From contig CM067371.1 in NCBI GenBank assembly GCA_034401795.1, positions 82,897,306 through 82,961,305 on the forward strand: a stretch of 64,000 nucleotides of DNA. Direction: 5' to 3'. The notes below the pieces were generated by a model. It did no database searches. It had not been told where the DNA came from and saw nothing but the letters and a program-made list of their open reading frames with translations. Origin of the DNA: Chaetoderma sp. LZ-2023a (taxonomy: Eukaryota > Mollusca > Caudofoveata > Chaetodermatida > Chaetodermatidae). A program made the translations under genes and the position numbers. The first letter of the stretch is position 1, and each line of letters starts with the position of its first letter. Positions 37,630-48,510 of the stretch are shown here, in pieces.

Positions 37630-37632
37630 TAA

Positions 37633-38169
37633 GGAGAATGCCCTTTGTAACTTAATATCAGGGAATTTTAGTTAATGTAATAGTTACTACACTTTTTTCA
37701 TTTCTGTTTTATTTTCGTATATACCTGTAAACATACATCACTATATTTATACACAGAACATTCTGCGTCATATTCTAAAACGCGTATAAACTATACAAAA
37801 AACAGTTACTGACAATGCAGAAGACGGAATAAAAATAATATATGTGACTATTTAGTCCAATGACTGTTTAACTGTAACAGTAGTCATAGTATTATCAATA
37901 ACACTCAAAATCCGCAATGTATTTAGGACATTAATGTAAAATGTTCACATTTGCAAACAATACTTTTGGCAAGTCGTAGGTTAGATGACTGTCCCGTTTT
38001 GGTCATTGAATAGTTGCTTCATTTTGATTGCATCTGAAATATTTGTCTATGTAGATATGTCTTTCCGCTGCTAAGGCCGTGCATTCAAATAAGTAACGCA
38101 ATTCGTCTCCTAGAGAATTTGATTAACATAAAGTGCAAAAGCGCTCGTTTTTTCTTTGGGGTATGCCCA
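37633..38169. other. No recognisable gene
   Basis: AT-rich sequence between the transposon and the LINE fragments; no ORF of note. Confidence 0.5.
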
Positions 38170-38397
38170 TCAAATCTCCCCGCGTCCCCCGGCAGTCTGT
38201 GATTTCCAGTCCTGAATTTGCATAGCATTCTGGGTAAATTTGGTGGAAGGGATACTGGTGTACTGATCTGAAAGCGGTTGTATTACCATAAATTCTAACC
38301 AATCAACATTCGCAGGGTTCTGACTAGACCATATATCTGAAAGTCCAATGTTGTTTAATTGCCTTCTTATGTGTTGTAACCAGGGACATTGAAACAC
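38170..38397 (-). pseudogene. LINE ORF2 C-terminal fragment
   Basis: The 75-codon frame contains CPWLQHIRRQLNNIGLSDIW followed by a WLE...L.DQY segment. This is the pattern found between reverse transcriptase and the end of ORF2 in several invertebrate non-LTR retrotransposons (P-W-x5-L-N-x2-G-x3-I-W). It ends abruptly. Confidence 0.45.
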
Positions 38398-38439
38398 AGC
38401 CTCTTGTTGATTTTTTATTCATTGTTAAAAATTAGTATG

Positions 38440-38972
38440 TATTTGTATACTAAGCGGTAATTCGCGTCATTTCTAGTGACTCAGAAAACAGTTTATGGTT
38501 TAAAATAAGCCAAAATCTGATTGAGCATGACGCGCTTTGTGGAATCATATATATACCACCAGAGAGTTCCCAGTATTCAAAGATTTCAATCTTTGACAAA
38601 ATAGAACAAGAACAGGAGGTGGTCTCTATACACGATGGAAACGATACACCAATAATTCTTCTGGCAACTTTAATGCCAGAACGGGTATATTCTTATGAAG
38701 CCAGAAACTGTAGCCGAAGATTTTTTATTTTCTAACGAGTTTGTATTATTTAACCGGACACAAACCATGAAATAAGTCCCTGGGGTTTCTCACTAAGGAG
38801 GAAGTCAATGGATAGTTTTATAAACAACTACGGCCATAAGTTAATTGAAATGTGTATGAATCTAGATGGTGGGGTTGGAAATGATAAATGTTATGGAAAG
38901 TTAACTCGTAAAGATGCCAGTATAGCCGACTATTGTCTGGCATATACCCGTGTATTTTCTCAGGCACAGTTC
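38440..38972 (+). pseudogene. LINE apurinic-type endonuclease relic
   Basis: Plus-strand frames hold, in order, SDSENSLWFK (about 38475), IEHDALCGIIYIPPESS (38526-38575), TPIILL, then after a frameshift GNFNARTG (38663-38686, the GDFN catalytic motif with Asp replaced by Asn), SFINNYGHKLIEMC (38812-38853), NDKCYGKLT and SIADYCLA (38925-38945). This is the second half of the APE endonuclease of a non-LTR retrotransposon. Several frameshifts and stops make it nonfunctional. A MITE truncates it at about 38973. The 38170-38397 fragment is on the other strand, so it belongs to a different insertion. Confidence 0.65.
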
Positions 38973-39222
38973 GTGACGAACGCATACTTGATGACGGGCT
39001 AAAGCGTTGTTGTACGAATTTTATGTCTTTACTATATTTAATAAAACATCCTGTTCAATATTTTGAAACTAATTTGACTGGGCACTTTTGCTGCCATAGG
39101 TGCCATTCAACAATTTAGTCGTATAGTTTTCTTGAAATTAATAGTCGATCCTGCCACGGGCGAAATGTGGGTGAAGCTTAGCTAGAGATGGGCGGGGCAT
39201 AGCAAAAACTAGATTCTTCCAT
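38973..39222 (-). mobile_element. MITE copy, partial
   Basis: GACGGGCTAAAGCGTTGTTG start, AATAAAACATCC, one hairpin arm only (right arm absent), then GCTTAGCTAGAGATGGGCGG. Confidence 0.82.
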
Positions 39223-39639
39223 TAACCCTATAGTCATGCACATCAAGATCTCAAGTCGTCAGTCTTTAGAGCTGGTTGGAACCATATGAGGGTGAAGTGT
39301 GGATGAAGCTTGAAGAACAGTCTATGAGAACTGTTACTTCCCAAATATCATGGAAGTAGGGGGTGGGGTCGACACAGAAACCTCTTCGACTGTCTAGCAG
39401 TCGCTTAACCTATGTGCACCGAGTCAAACATATGAATGTTATCGTTGAGGCGTGTTTGATATATAGCGTCTCTACGTACTCGTGCAGAGCCATCAGTTTT
39501 ATTTATAAATAAATACAATTGCTACATATCTCTAGACATGAAATAAGGAGAAAACGTGTCTGCAAACATTATAATGTCAGCCTGACCCGTGACGGAGAGA
39601 CAGTTAACCCTTTGAGCCAGAAATACAGATTTCGGAAAC

Positions 39640-39762
39640 TCATTCATGATTTATTAAATAATCTATTGAATATTTTGAAAATAATTCGACTGGGTTCACT
39701 GGAAGCTTTTGCTGCCATAGGTTCGTTCAACGGGTTACCTTGTACACTGTTACGTTGAGATT
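39640..39762 (-). repeat. MITE remnant
   Basis: TTATTAAATAATCTATTGAA into one arm and TTTTGCTGCCATAGGTTCG. The other arm is lost. Confidence 0.65.
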
Positions 39763-39812
39763 ACCCTTTAACCCTCATATCAGCGAAAACGGCTTCTCTA
39801 GTGGTCTTGAGC

Positions 39813-39945
39813 AATGTCCATTTGCAGACCAAGAGAAGACTATTTTTGAAAGTTTACCACTGGAATGACTGGCTCGATAACCGAGCCAGTCATTACAGTG
39901 ATAAATTTTCAAAAATAGTTTTCTCTTAGTGTGCAAATGGACATT
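39813..39945. mobile_element. 133-bp foldback element
   Basis: AATGTCCATTTGCAGACCAA (39813-39832) pairs with its near-complement ending at 39945. Pairing continues through AGAGAAGACTATTTTTGAAA and ACTGGAATGACTGGCTCG to a GATAAC centre. Related single-arm copies lie at 48423-48510 and, more diverged, 3915-4030. Confidence 0.88.
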
Positions 39946-40314
39946 TTCTATGAGATAATTGAAATTTTCTGGAACAAATTCGAGGATTAAATGGGTAAGC
40001 TTCTGGCGATTTAGGCTCAATGTTTTAATGTAATTACATATAACACCTTAATAAATAGTGCTATTCATAAGCATTGGGCCATTAATGTGCAACATCCTTT
40101 AGCCGAATTAATTTTAAAATCTGTGTCTGACTAGTCTCATTCGCTACCCAACAGATTATTGACTTTCTTCCTGGCGACATATCATACACCAAGAAGGTTT
40201 CTGTAGCTTTCTTTCTAGTCAAGATACACAAACAGCCCTATTGTTCCCGAGACTCGTTTTAAATTGGTCAAGAAAAATTGTTTCGAAAACCTTTCATCAT
40301 ACAGGATAACGTTT

Positions 40315-40928
40315 CTGGAACTTTGTTATAGAGGAGTGGGAGAATTAAAAAAAAGATACCTCTACAAACTGTGACAGGCAAAACTTAGTACAAATGTGTC
40401 ATCCATGTCAGTTGCATAATACAGGTTATTGGAAACATAAATAGGCTAGATGATACCTTTGTTTTTGCCCCTGGGCCATTTGGGTGTTGAAATTAGGTCG
40501 TGACCATCCATTCCGCACTCCGCAACAGCGTTCAGCAACAATAGTAGCACGTCTTGTCATTTGTTGATGACTTAAAAACAAATTCGCAAACATTTGTCCC
40601 TAGTGACATTATCTTTTAGAATGATGAAAGCTATTTTAAAACGTCCTTAAAAACAGTTATGAGCATTGCAAATATGCGCTGTATTGAAACCTATATGATT
40701 TTTAAAGTATTCAATCCTAACAAACGCCGCTAGAGAACGGATGCCCATGACCTAATTTAGACCCCAACATGACCCCAGGTAAAAAAATAAAGGTGTCATC
40801 CAGCCTTTTGATGTTCCCTGTTACCTATATAATGCAACCAGCATGGATGATATACTGTACTAAACTTTGCCTGTCACTATGACATTTTTGGATTCTGCCA
40901 TTCCACTATTATGAACACTTTCTGACGC
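40315..40928. mobile_element. Foldback element with about 200-bp inverted arms
   Basis: The left arm (about 40315-40525) and right arm (about 40735-40928) are inverted copies. Matched blocks include GTGACAGGCAAA(A/G)(C/T)TTAGTAC, TCATCCATG, GGTTGCATTAT/AGTTGCATAAT, GGCT(A/G)GATGA(T/C)ACCTTT and AAATTAGGTC. The 210-bp centre is AT-rich and noncoding. Size and symmetry suggest a nonautonomous foldback or MITE. Confidence 0.7.
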
Positions 40929-41992
40929 ATGTGTAGCGTCGGCGCCTCCGCGTTGTTCCTCGTAATCGGGGTACGAATCGTCCTGACGGATTTGCTGATT
41001 AGATCACAAACTACACACCGCATAAGCAGCGGCCACACAGTCACTTTACACTCATACTATAAGCTAAGCACTGCAGTTCTATTCTGATGTCACAGGCTAC
41101 AGATGTGATACATGCTGGGGACGCGAACCATCTAGCACAGAAATACCCCTGGTCACTACTCCGCCTTGGAAACCAATATACTTTGGTTTCCTGACTCAAA
41201 TTATTACTATTACTACTATAACATTTTGAAGCATCAACTTATAATTTGGTTTGCATCTTGAATACCTTTGGAACTAGCGAAGACCTCAAGCTTGTTTTAG
41301 TGTCAAAATATGAGTTTTTTAAGATCGAGAACATTGAAAATTGCATAAATCTATATACACGAAATACTATTTCTATAGTTTCCTGATGATGGATAAAAAC
41401 TACTTACAGTAACAACACTTCTTAAGATGCGTATATAATAGATTGCAATGGTATTGTACATTTGAAGCTATTTGAAGACCAAATATAGTTTTGGTGTTGA
41501 GAAATTCATAAATTGTATTCTTTTTTTTTTTTTTCAAATTTTACAGATTTCTTAATGTACTCTGAAGTTGTGTATTGGGTATTAACTGTACTGTAATAAA
41601 CTTTTGTGTGTGAAGTTTTAGGGCAAATTCCATCAATAGTTCTGGGAAACAGTCACAGATAGAGAGGCGAACATATACGAGCACATCAGATTTCTGATAT
41701 AACTTTGAAAATTGCTATCTACTTCTGCTGGTCTTTCCGCAATGAAGGTTCGGTCTCTTCTACCAGAGTCGGGGAAGGGGGTTGTGACGCAAGTGTCAGA
41801 TTGGGAGATCAGTCCAGTTCGTTGCTCATTGGTTTTTCTTATTGGCGCCAGATCCTCAAGCTCATGTGATTGAACAACTTCCTACCATATTCAGGCTTCA
41901 AAATGGATAATGTTGATATTCTGATAGTGGACTTAACCACAACAGCGGGAGCATTGCTCAAAGTATGGATGGGAATGAGGCAGTATAAAAAT
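40929..41992. other. No recognisable gene
   Basis: No coding or repeat signal beyond short homopolymers (T run at 41521-41534). Confidence 0.5.
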
Positions 41993-42277
41993 AGAGGGAT
42001 CGGATCTGCTACTCGAGTATCAAATAATCACATGTTAGATGACGTCAAAATCAAAATGCCGTAATGAGTTCCGTTACGATAATCGAAAGGCCCGTCTCTA
42101 GTGTCTACGAAAATTTACATTTTAATAAATATCCTGTTGAATATTTCGAAACAAACTTAACTGGGAGCTGTTGCACATATGCAACAATTCGATTGTTTTA
42201 GATACCTTGGCATTTGGATTCTGTAAATTCAGGTTTCAAACCGATTCCAACACGCGTAACAGGTGGATGGCGGAAAT
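41993..42277 (-). mobile_element. MITE copy (type B) from which the 21-bp array grows
   Basis: AGAGGGATCGGATCTGCTAC end, AGATGACGTCAAAATC, AATAAATATCCTG, a reduced hairpin with CTGTTGCACATATGCAACA centre, then TTTGGATTCTGTAAATTCAG and GATTCCAACACGCG. At 42271 (GGAAATTAGCTAGAAAT), where other copies have GGAGCTTAGCTAGAGATGGG, the tandem array begins. Confidence 0.85.
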
Positions 42278-44108
42278 TAGCTAGAAATCGCCAGGTTATA
42301 GCTAGAAATGATCATAGTATAGCTAGAAATGACCATAGTATAGCTAGAAATGGCCATGGTATAGCTAGCAATGACCATAGTATAGCTAGAAATGATCATA
42401 GTATAGCTAGAAATGACCATAGTATAGCTAGAAATGATCATAGTATAGCTAGAAATGACCATAGTATAGCTAGAAATGGCCATGGTATAGCTAGAAATGA
42501 TCATAGTATAGCTAGAAATGATCATAGTATAGCTAGAAATGATCATAGTATAGCTAGCAATGACCATAGTATAGCTAGAAATGATCATAGTATAGCTAGA
42601 AATGATCATAGTATAGCTAGAAATGATCATAGTATAGCTAGAAATGATCATAGTATAGCTAGAAATGGCCATGGTATAGCTAGAAATGGCCATGGTATAG
42701 CTAGCAATGACCATAGTATAGCTAGAAATGACCATAGTATAGCTAGAAATGATCATAGTATAGCTAGAAATGATCATAGTATAGCTAGAAATGACCATAG
42801 TATAGCTAGAAATGATCATAGTATAGCTAGAAATGACCATAGTATAGCTAGAAATGGCCATGGTATAGCTAGCAATGACCATAGTATAGCTAGAAATGAT
42901 CATAGTATAGCTAGAAATGATCATAGTATAGCTAGAAATGATCATAGTATAGCTAGAAATGACCATAGTATAGCTAGAAATGATCATAGTATAGCTAGAA
43001 ATGATCATAGTATAGCTAGAAATGATCATAGTATAGCTAGAAATGATCATAGTATAGCTAGAAATGACCATAGTATAGCTAGAAATGATCATAGTATAGC
43101 TAGAAATGATCATAGTATAGCTAGCAATGATCATAGTATAGCTAGAAATGACCATAGTATAGCTAGAAATGGCCATGGTATAGCTAGAAATGGCCATGGT
43201 ATAGCTAGCAATGACCATAGTATAGCTAGAAATGATCATAGTATAGCTAGAAATGATCATAGTATAGCTAGAAATGATCATAGTATAGCTAGAAATGATC
43301 ATAGTATAGCTAGAAATGATCATAGTATAGCTAGAAATGATCATAGTATAGCTAGAAATGATCATAGTATAGCTAGAAATGATCATAGTATAGCTAGAAA
43401 TGACCATAGTATAGCTAGAAATGACCATAGTATAGCTAGAAATGGCCATGGTATAGCTAGAAATGGCCATGGTATAGCTAGCAATGACCATAGTATAGCT
43501 AGAAATGGCCATGGTATAGCTAGAAATGACCATAGTATAGCTAGAAATGGCTATGGTATTGCTAGAAATGGCCATGGTATAGCTAGAAATGACCATAGTA
43601 TAGCTAGAAATGACCATAGTTTAGCTAGAAATGACCATGGTATAACTAGAAATGACCAAAATAAAGCTAAAAATTGCCAGGTCATAGCTAGAAATGACCA
43701 TGGTATGGCTAGAAATTACCATAGTATAGCTAGAAATGGTCATAGTATAGACCGAAATGGCCAGGTTATAGCCAAAAATGACCAGGGTATAGCTAGGAAT
43801 GGCCATGGAATATATTGAAATGACCATGGTATAGCTAGAAATGACCATGGTATAGCTAGTAATGGCATTGGTATAGCTAGAAATGACCATTGTATAGTGA
43901 GAAATGGCCAAGGCATAGGCAGAAATGGCCAGTGTATAGCTAGAAATGACCAGGGTATAGCTAGAAATGATCATGGTATAGCTAGAAATGACCAGGGTAT
44001 AGCTAGAAATGACCATGATATAGCTAGAAATGACCAGGGTATAGCTAGAAATGATCATGGTATAGCTAGAAATGGCCAGGTGTATAGCTAGAAATGGTCA
44101 GGGGTATA
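42278..44108. repeat. 21-bp minisatellite, about 87 units, derived from the MITE end
   Basis: Every unit has GCTAGAAATG, an 8-base variable core and TATA. Cores are mostly ATCATAGT, ACCATAGT or GCCATGGT forms. Because 21 is divisible by three, both strands stay open (534 codons plus, 446 codons minus), giving seven-residue repeats without compositional or start-site support for coding. Units degrade towards the right end (43620-44108). A GCTAGC variant mostly follows GGCCATGG units, a sign of higher-order duplication. Confidence 0.95.
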
Positions 44109-44190
44109 GAGATTATGATTCGTCAGCCTAACGGCCATATAGTTGATTATGGCATCATATGATTGACAGAAGTACGAGAATCGCCGCTAT
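44109..44190 (+). repeat. MITE fragment at right edge of the array
   Basis: ATTATGATTCGTCAGCCTAA and TTGATTATGGCATCATATGATTGAC match the CRE-rich end of MITE copies such as 10800-10855. Confidence 0.7.
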
Positions 44191-44838
44191 CGTATTCAGG
44201 ATTTACTGGATTAATGCTAAATCATCTGGAAGGAAAACATTCCCATGTGATGATAAACACTGGCCTATTCAGTGATCATTACCCTGTGATCAAGTTAGTT
44301 TGTTTGTGTGTCTGGGTGTTCGTGCGTGCGTATGTACGTGCGTGTGTGCGTGCGTGCGTGCGTACGTGCGTATGTGTGTGTGTGTGCATTCGTGTGTGTG
44401 CGTGTGGGTGTGTGCCCGGAGCTGTATCTAAAAAATCTGCTGATCGGATTTGGCTTAAGATTTAACACAACGAAGGAACTTGCGATACTAGAGGATTTCC
44501 AGACGTTGGCCGTGATGGACATACGACAGTGCGGATCCGGGTCGGATCAAATTATGGATCAGTGGATATCTCGGAAACTACTGGTGCAATTTGGCTAAAA
44601 CCTTAACACGGGAAAGGTTGTGACCAGACGCTACAATTCCACAACGTTGAGGTGATCAAGGAAAATCTGGGGGGAAATCCGGAAAATCCGGAAAAATCTG
44701 GAAAATCCGAAAACCTTTACAGAGCGACAATGACCGGGGGGGGGGGGGGCGGGGGGGGGGGGGGGCTAGGGTATAAAATCTCTGATTGCTCTTGTTAACT
44801 CTCTTATGTTAATGTATCGAAATATGATGCGTCAACAC
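44191..44838. other. No gene; GT-rich tract, GGAAAATCC repeats, poly-G
   Basis: Holds a GTGCGTGC tract (44300-44412), a short (G)GAAAATCC tandem at 44660-44705 and two G runs separated by one C at 44737-44766. Confidence 0.65.
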
Positions 44839-45252
44839 AATGAACCTTTCCGGTTTTAGCTATGCCACGCCCATCGCTAGCTAAGCTCCACCCACACCTC
44901 CCTCGTGTTGGGATCGATCGATCTCTGAACACCCTGATCATCAATTTCCAAAAAAATACACAGGTAAGCTGTTGAATATTTTGAAACCAATTTGACTGGG
45001 TGCTGTTGCTGCCTATGGCAGCAACAGCGCCCAGTCAAATTAGTTTCAAAATATTCAACAACATGTTTATTAAATAACAAAGAATTACAAAGACATACAA
45101 TTCATACAACGTGTCGGGCCATTTGAGATTTGGTGACGGTCTAAATGGAACCCTTTGTGACGTAATGATTATGACGTCATCATACACGCACTGAGCTGAT
45201 TATGACGTCATACGAGGTCTGATGATGAATGGATACTCTGGAAAGGTGAATT
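44839..45252 (+). mobile_element. MITE copy, full length
   Basis: Terminal repeats AATGAACCTTTCCGG and CTGGAAAGGTGAATT. GCACAGGTAAGCTG-type sequence (ACAGGTAAGCTG) before the hairpin. The hairpin at 44969-45060 is almost perfect with a TATG loop. Two exact TGACGTCA lie near 45173 and 45205. It is the best-preserved copy in the window. Confidence 0.95.
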
Positions 45253-45895
45253 ATTAAAATATGGTTATTTGGCAAGGTATTGTCACAATCAAATTGCATG
45301 TTTCCTATCTGAAATGGCAAAATGTATAAAAACTATAAACGTTCAAACACTTAATAAATGAGAGATTAAATACACAGCCCTAAATAGAAACAATGCAATT
45401 CAGCCTAACTCATTTTACGGGAGAAGGATGTACGCCTCTCATCTGCATCCTAGTGACTCACTGGATCAGATGCTCTAGTTCTCGTGACGAACAGATATTT
45501 AGGCCTACAATTATCCGCCTCAGACAGCCCTACATCAGCTTATTCACGGAAAAGATAACGGAGATTTTTATCGAAAGTCATGCACTTTTAAAATACGATA
45601 TAATTAATGGCTTTAGCTCCCGGCAACTTCATTCCACTGCTTTCACTGTCATTCAGTGAATTAAGCTTTATTAAAGTATTATTGGTTGTTAACCTCTGCT
45701 TAAACATGGGCGATATCCCGAGTATGGTACACAATAATGCAGGATACGTGGGTCAGATTAAGATTACGTGACTTGTCTAAGAGTGGGATTAGAGTGGGTC
45801 CCAACCCACCAACACCCCTTCTCTAATCATGATCGTTATCATTACCGTTGATATTATCATTAAGCTCGTCGATGCTCTCGTTAACAAAACCATAG
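45253..45895. other. No recognisable gene
   Basis: An 88-codon ORF (45393-45659, plus) has no recognised domain. Confidence 0.5.
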
Positions 45896-45909
45896 GCGGC
45901 AGCAGCAGG

Positions 45910-45944
<35 letters not shown>

Positions 45945-45982
45945 CAACAACAACAACAACAACAACAACAACAGCAGCAGCA

Positions 45983-46015
<33 letters not shown>

Positions 46016-46020
46016 GCAGC
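45896..46020. repeat. (CAG)n-(CAA)n-(CAG)n compound repeat
   Basis: About 40 triplets, CAG flanking a CAA core. A Leu-, Ser- or Asn-rich ORF in each frame is an artefact. Confidence 0.97.
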
Positions 46021-46364
46021 TTAAACGTCATCATCAATGTTGCTATCATTATTTGAGCCTTCAGTCGTCTAGATATAGATATTGACAGTTGAGGAAGATA
46101 CTCACCATCTTCTCGTCAATTGATGATAGTGATGTACTGTGTTCTGTGGCTGCTGTATTTTAAAAAACACCTGCAGCTGCAATCAGTCCTTCTACCGTGG
46201 CCACTGTTTCCTCAGCGTGTGTTCTTCTCGCGTGATCTTCTTGTTGACTCTCAGTGTAACCCGTCGACCGGTCCTGCCTCTTTCAGATCGGTGCGTAGCA
46301 TACCTAGCAGGTGTGTGCATTGGCGTCCGTTCGGGGTTTCTAGGTGTTGGCTCCGAGCGCAGCG

Positions 46365-46773
46365 AATATGCCTTTCCACTGTATCAACTCATCCTATGAC
46401 GTCATAATCAACTACGTGATGTGTAGAATGACATCATAATGAATGACATCATGAATGACGTCGATAAGTACGTCACGAACACATATTTGAAGACTGACTA
46501 TGCGTTGTTGTACGAATTGTATGTCTTTACTATATAATAAATATTATGTTGAATATTTTGAAACTAAATTTAGTTTGACTGGGCGCTGTTGCCGCCGTAA
46601 GCAGCAACAGCGCCAAATCAAATTTGTTACAAAATATTCAACAACTTACCTGAATAGTTTTCAGGAAATTGATAGTTAGGCCATTCGGGGATCGATCAAT
46701 CCCAACACGGCGAAGTGTAGGTGGAGCTTAGATAGAGATTGGCGGGGCAAGACTAAAACTGGAAAGGACCATT
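46365..46773 (-). mobile_element. MITE copy, full length
   Basis: AATATGCCTTTCCAC and CTGGAAAGGACCATT ends, TGACGTCA near 46397, hairpin at 46548-46640 with an 8-bp duplication (CTAAATTTAGTTTGAC) in the left arm. Confidence 0.9.
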
Positions 46774-47410
46774 CCAAGACTTTCAAAGAAACAGGTACTG
46801 GTATACAAAGTTTATTTAAGAGTTAGAGCAACAACGATTGACCAACTATGGTAGATAAATATACGTGGTATGATAGCTCTAGCTAAAGATAAAGACAACA
46901 TTTGCTAAAAAAAAACAACCTTTGGAAGATGCATGGAGAGAGCTAAAAGAAGAAGTAGTAGCGCATAGGCGGGCGAATTCATCAGCGTAACATTTAATGA
47001 ATTCTTGCTGAGTGAGGCTTTGCGCTTTTACACTTCGCAAAACAAAACACATGCGACGGTCACTGAATGGGTGCAATGTGTGTTGATGAAAATATGGTAG
47101 ATTGTCCTCCTGCCCTTATAGTAACTCTGCTCATCATGGGATATGTTGATGCAAACCTCACAGGTCACGCGTATCACTGAGTCTATAATGGTGTGCACGC
47201 TATGGCCGCTCTTCGTATGAGGAGTGTGTTTAACGTGACACCGGACGCCTTAGGATTCAGTTTCGCAGCGGGGGATAACGTGGGTGTGAGCGAACGAGTG
47301 TTGAAAGGTGGATTATCTACCATATTGTTGGAAGAGCCAGGAAGAGATCACAAAGTTTGAGAAAATGTTCATAAGAGTGAGTGGCGCAGCTGAAGTTATG
47401 GTTAAAAGCT
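46774..47410. other. No recognisable gene
   Basis: Only a 65-codon minus-strand ORF (46879-47076) without recognised features. Confidence 0.5.
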
Positions 47411-47784
47411 AATAGATGAATCCAAGAATGTCAATCAGATATATTACGTCATAATCAATTACATCACATGCAGGATGGCGTCACAATTAAAATACGCTAT
47501 AACTGGCATATCTAAGTCCATCAGGAACTCTTAATAGTCCGTCATGTGTGCGAGTTTTATGTCTTTACAACGTAATAACCATTCTGTTGAAGACTTTGAA
47601 GCTAATATAACTAGGCGCTGATGCTACCATAGGCAGCAACAGCACCCAGTCAAATTAGCTTCAAAATATTCAACAGGTTGCCTGTATATTTTTCTGGAAA
47701 TTGATAGCCAGGGAGTTCATTGATCAATCAATCCCAAAACAGACAGAGATGGGCGGGGCTTAAGTAAAAGTGGATTCCTCTATT
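47411..47784 (-). mobile_element. MITE copy with 14-bp terminal repeats
   Basis: AATAGATGAATCCA at 47411-47424 and TGGATTCCTCTATT at 47771-47784 pair at 13 of 14 positions. The internal hairpin is slightly decayed (AAGACTTTGAAGCTAATATA). Confidence 0.92.
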
Positions 47785-48422
47785 GGAACAGGCTGTGTGG
47801 ATGCTTCTGCGTAGGGCAAGTTGTACTAAGAAATATTTGGACCTATTTTTCGTCAAACCTGTGATGACTCCTATAGATAGAGTGCATAAACATTTCTATC
47901 GCACTATGCCACTATCTCCAATGTAATTAGCATGGCCAATATAATTCTTTATGGACGGTAATGAGGCATCTCCCTAGAATTAGCGTTGTAGTTATTTTTA
48001 TGTGAAATCACGTGTTTCAGATTAAGCACAACGGGCTAGATGACGCTCTCATCGAAACGAGCAATAAAGTTCCTATCAGTCGATGGCTTTCATCACTATT
48101 CTCCTAAATGGGTGTTTGTCTGAACGGCAAATGAGTCGTCAACATCAACACCATGCACATGTACATATCCTATGTCGAAATGCAGAATGCGCTATACTCA
48201 CAACTATCATCATCGATATGGAGAAGACATGTGTCATATCACCATGCCAATACTGATTATACCAATCCTGGATTTAAGGAAATGCAGTCCAAGTTCACTG
48301 GTAGTAAACGTATCAAATTCCTTATGGAATGCATTCGGTTATCTCCAATTAAGTATAGTTTATGCTTAATAACATTTTTTCTAAGAAGTAAATTTGTTCA
48401 AAAAATTCAAATATTTACTTAT

Positions 48423-48510
48423 TGAATGTCCATATGCAGAGAGGACCTATTTTAACTTAGCATTGGAATGACTGGCTCGGTTATCGAGCCATACCTCAGC
48501 AAGTTTAAAT
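48423..48510. repeat. Partial copy of the 39.8-kb foldback
   Basis: AATGTCCATATGCAGAGAGG and GGAATGACTGGCTCGGTTAT match one arm and the centre of 39813-39945. Confidence 0.6.

Noticed and set aside
42214..43818. 534-codon plus-strand and 446-codon minus-strand ORFs with seven-residue repeats
   Set aside because: Both are consequences of a 21-bp noncoding tandem repeat whose length is a multiple of three. They overlap on opposite strands and begin within MITE sequence.
42278..44108. CRISPR-like array
   Set aside because: The repeats have no unique spacers, the unit is 21 bp with an internal variable core, and the context is eukaryotic transposon DNA.
44877..45080. Recurring ORF across MITE copies reading like VEYFETNLTGRCCCHRQQQ
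   Set aside because: It is the translation of the hairpin core and recurs wherever the MITE does. Frame and start differ between copies and the opposite strand gives an equally long frame.
46129..46200. Similarity between 46129-46195 and 55590-55655 as a shared LINE 5' end
   Set aside because: Shared words are short (CTGTG.TCTG.., CAGTCCTTCT/TAGTCCTTCT) and could be chance; not strong enough to call.
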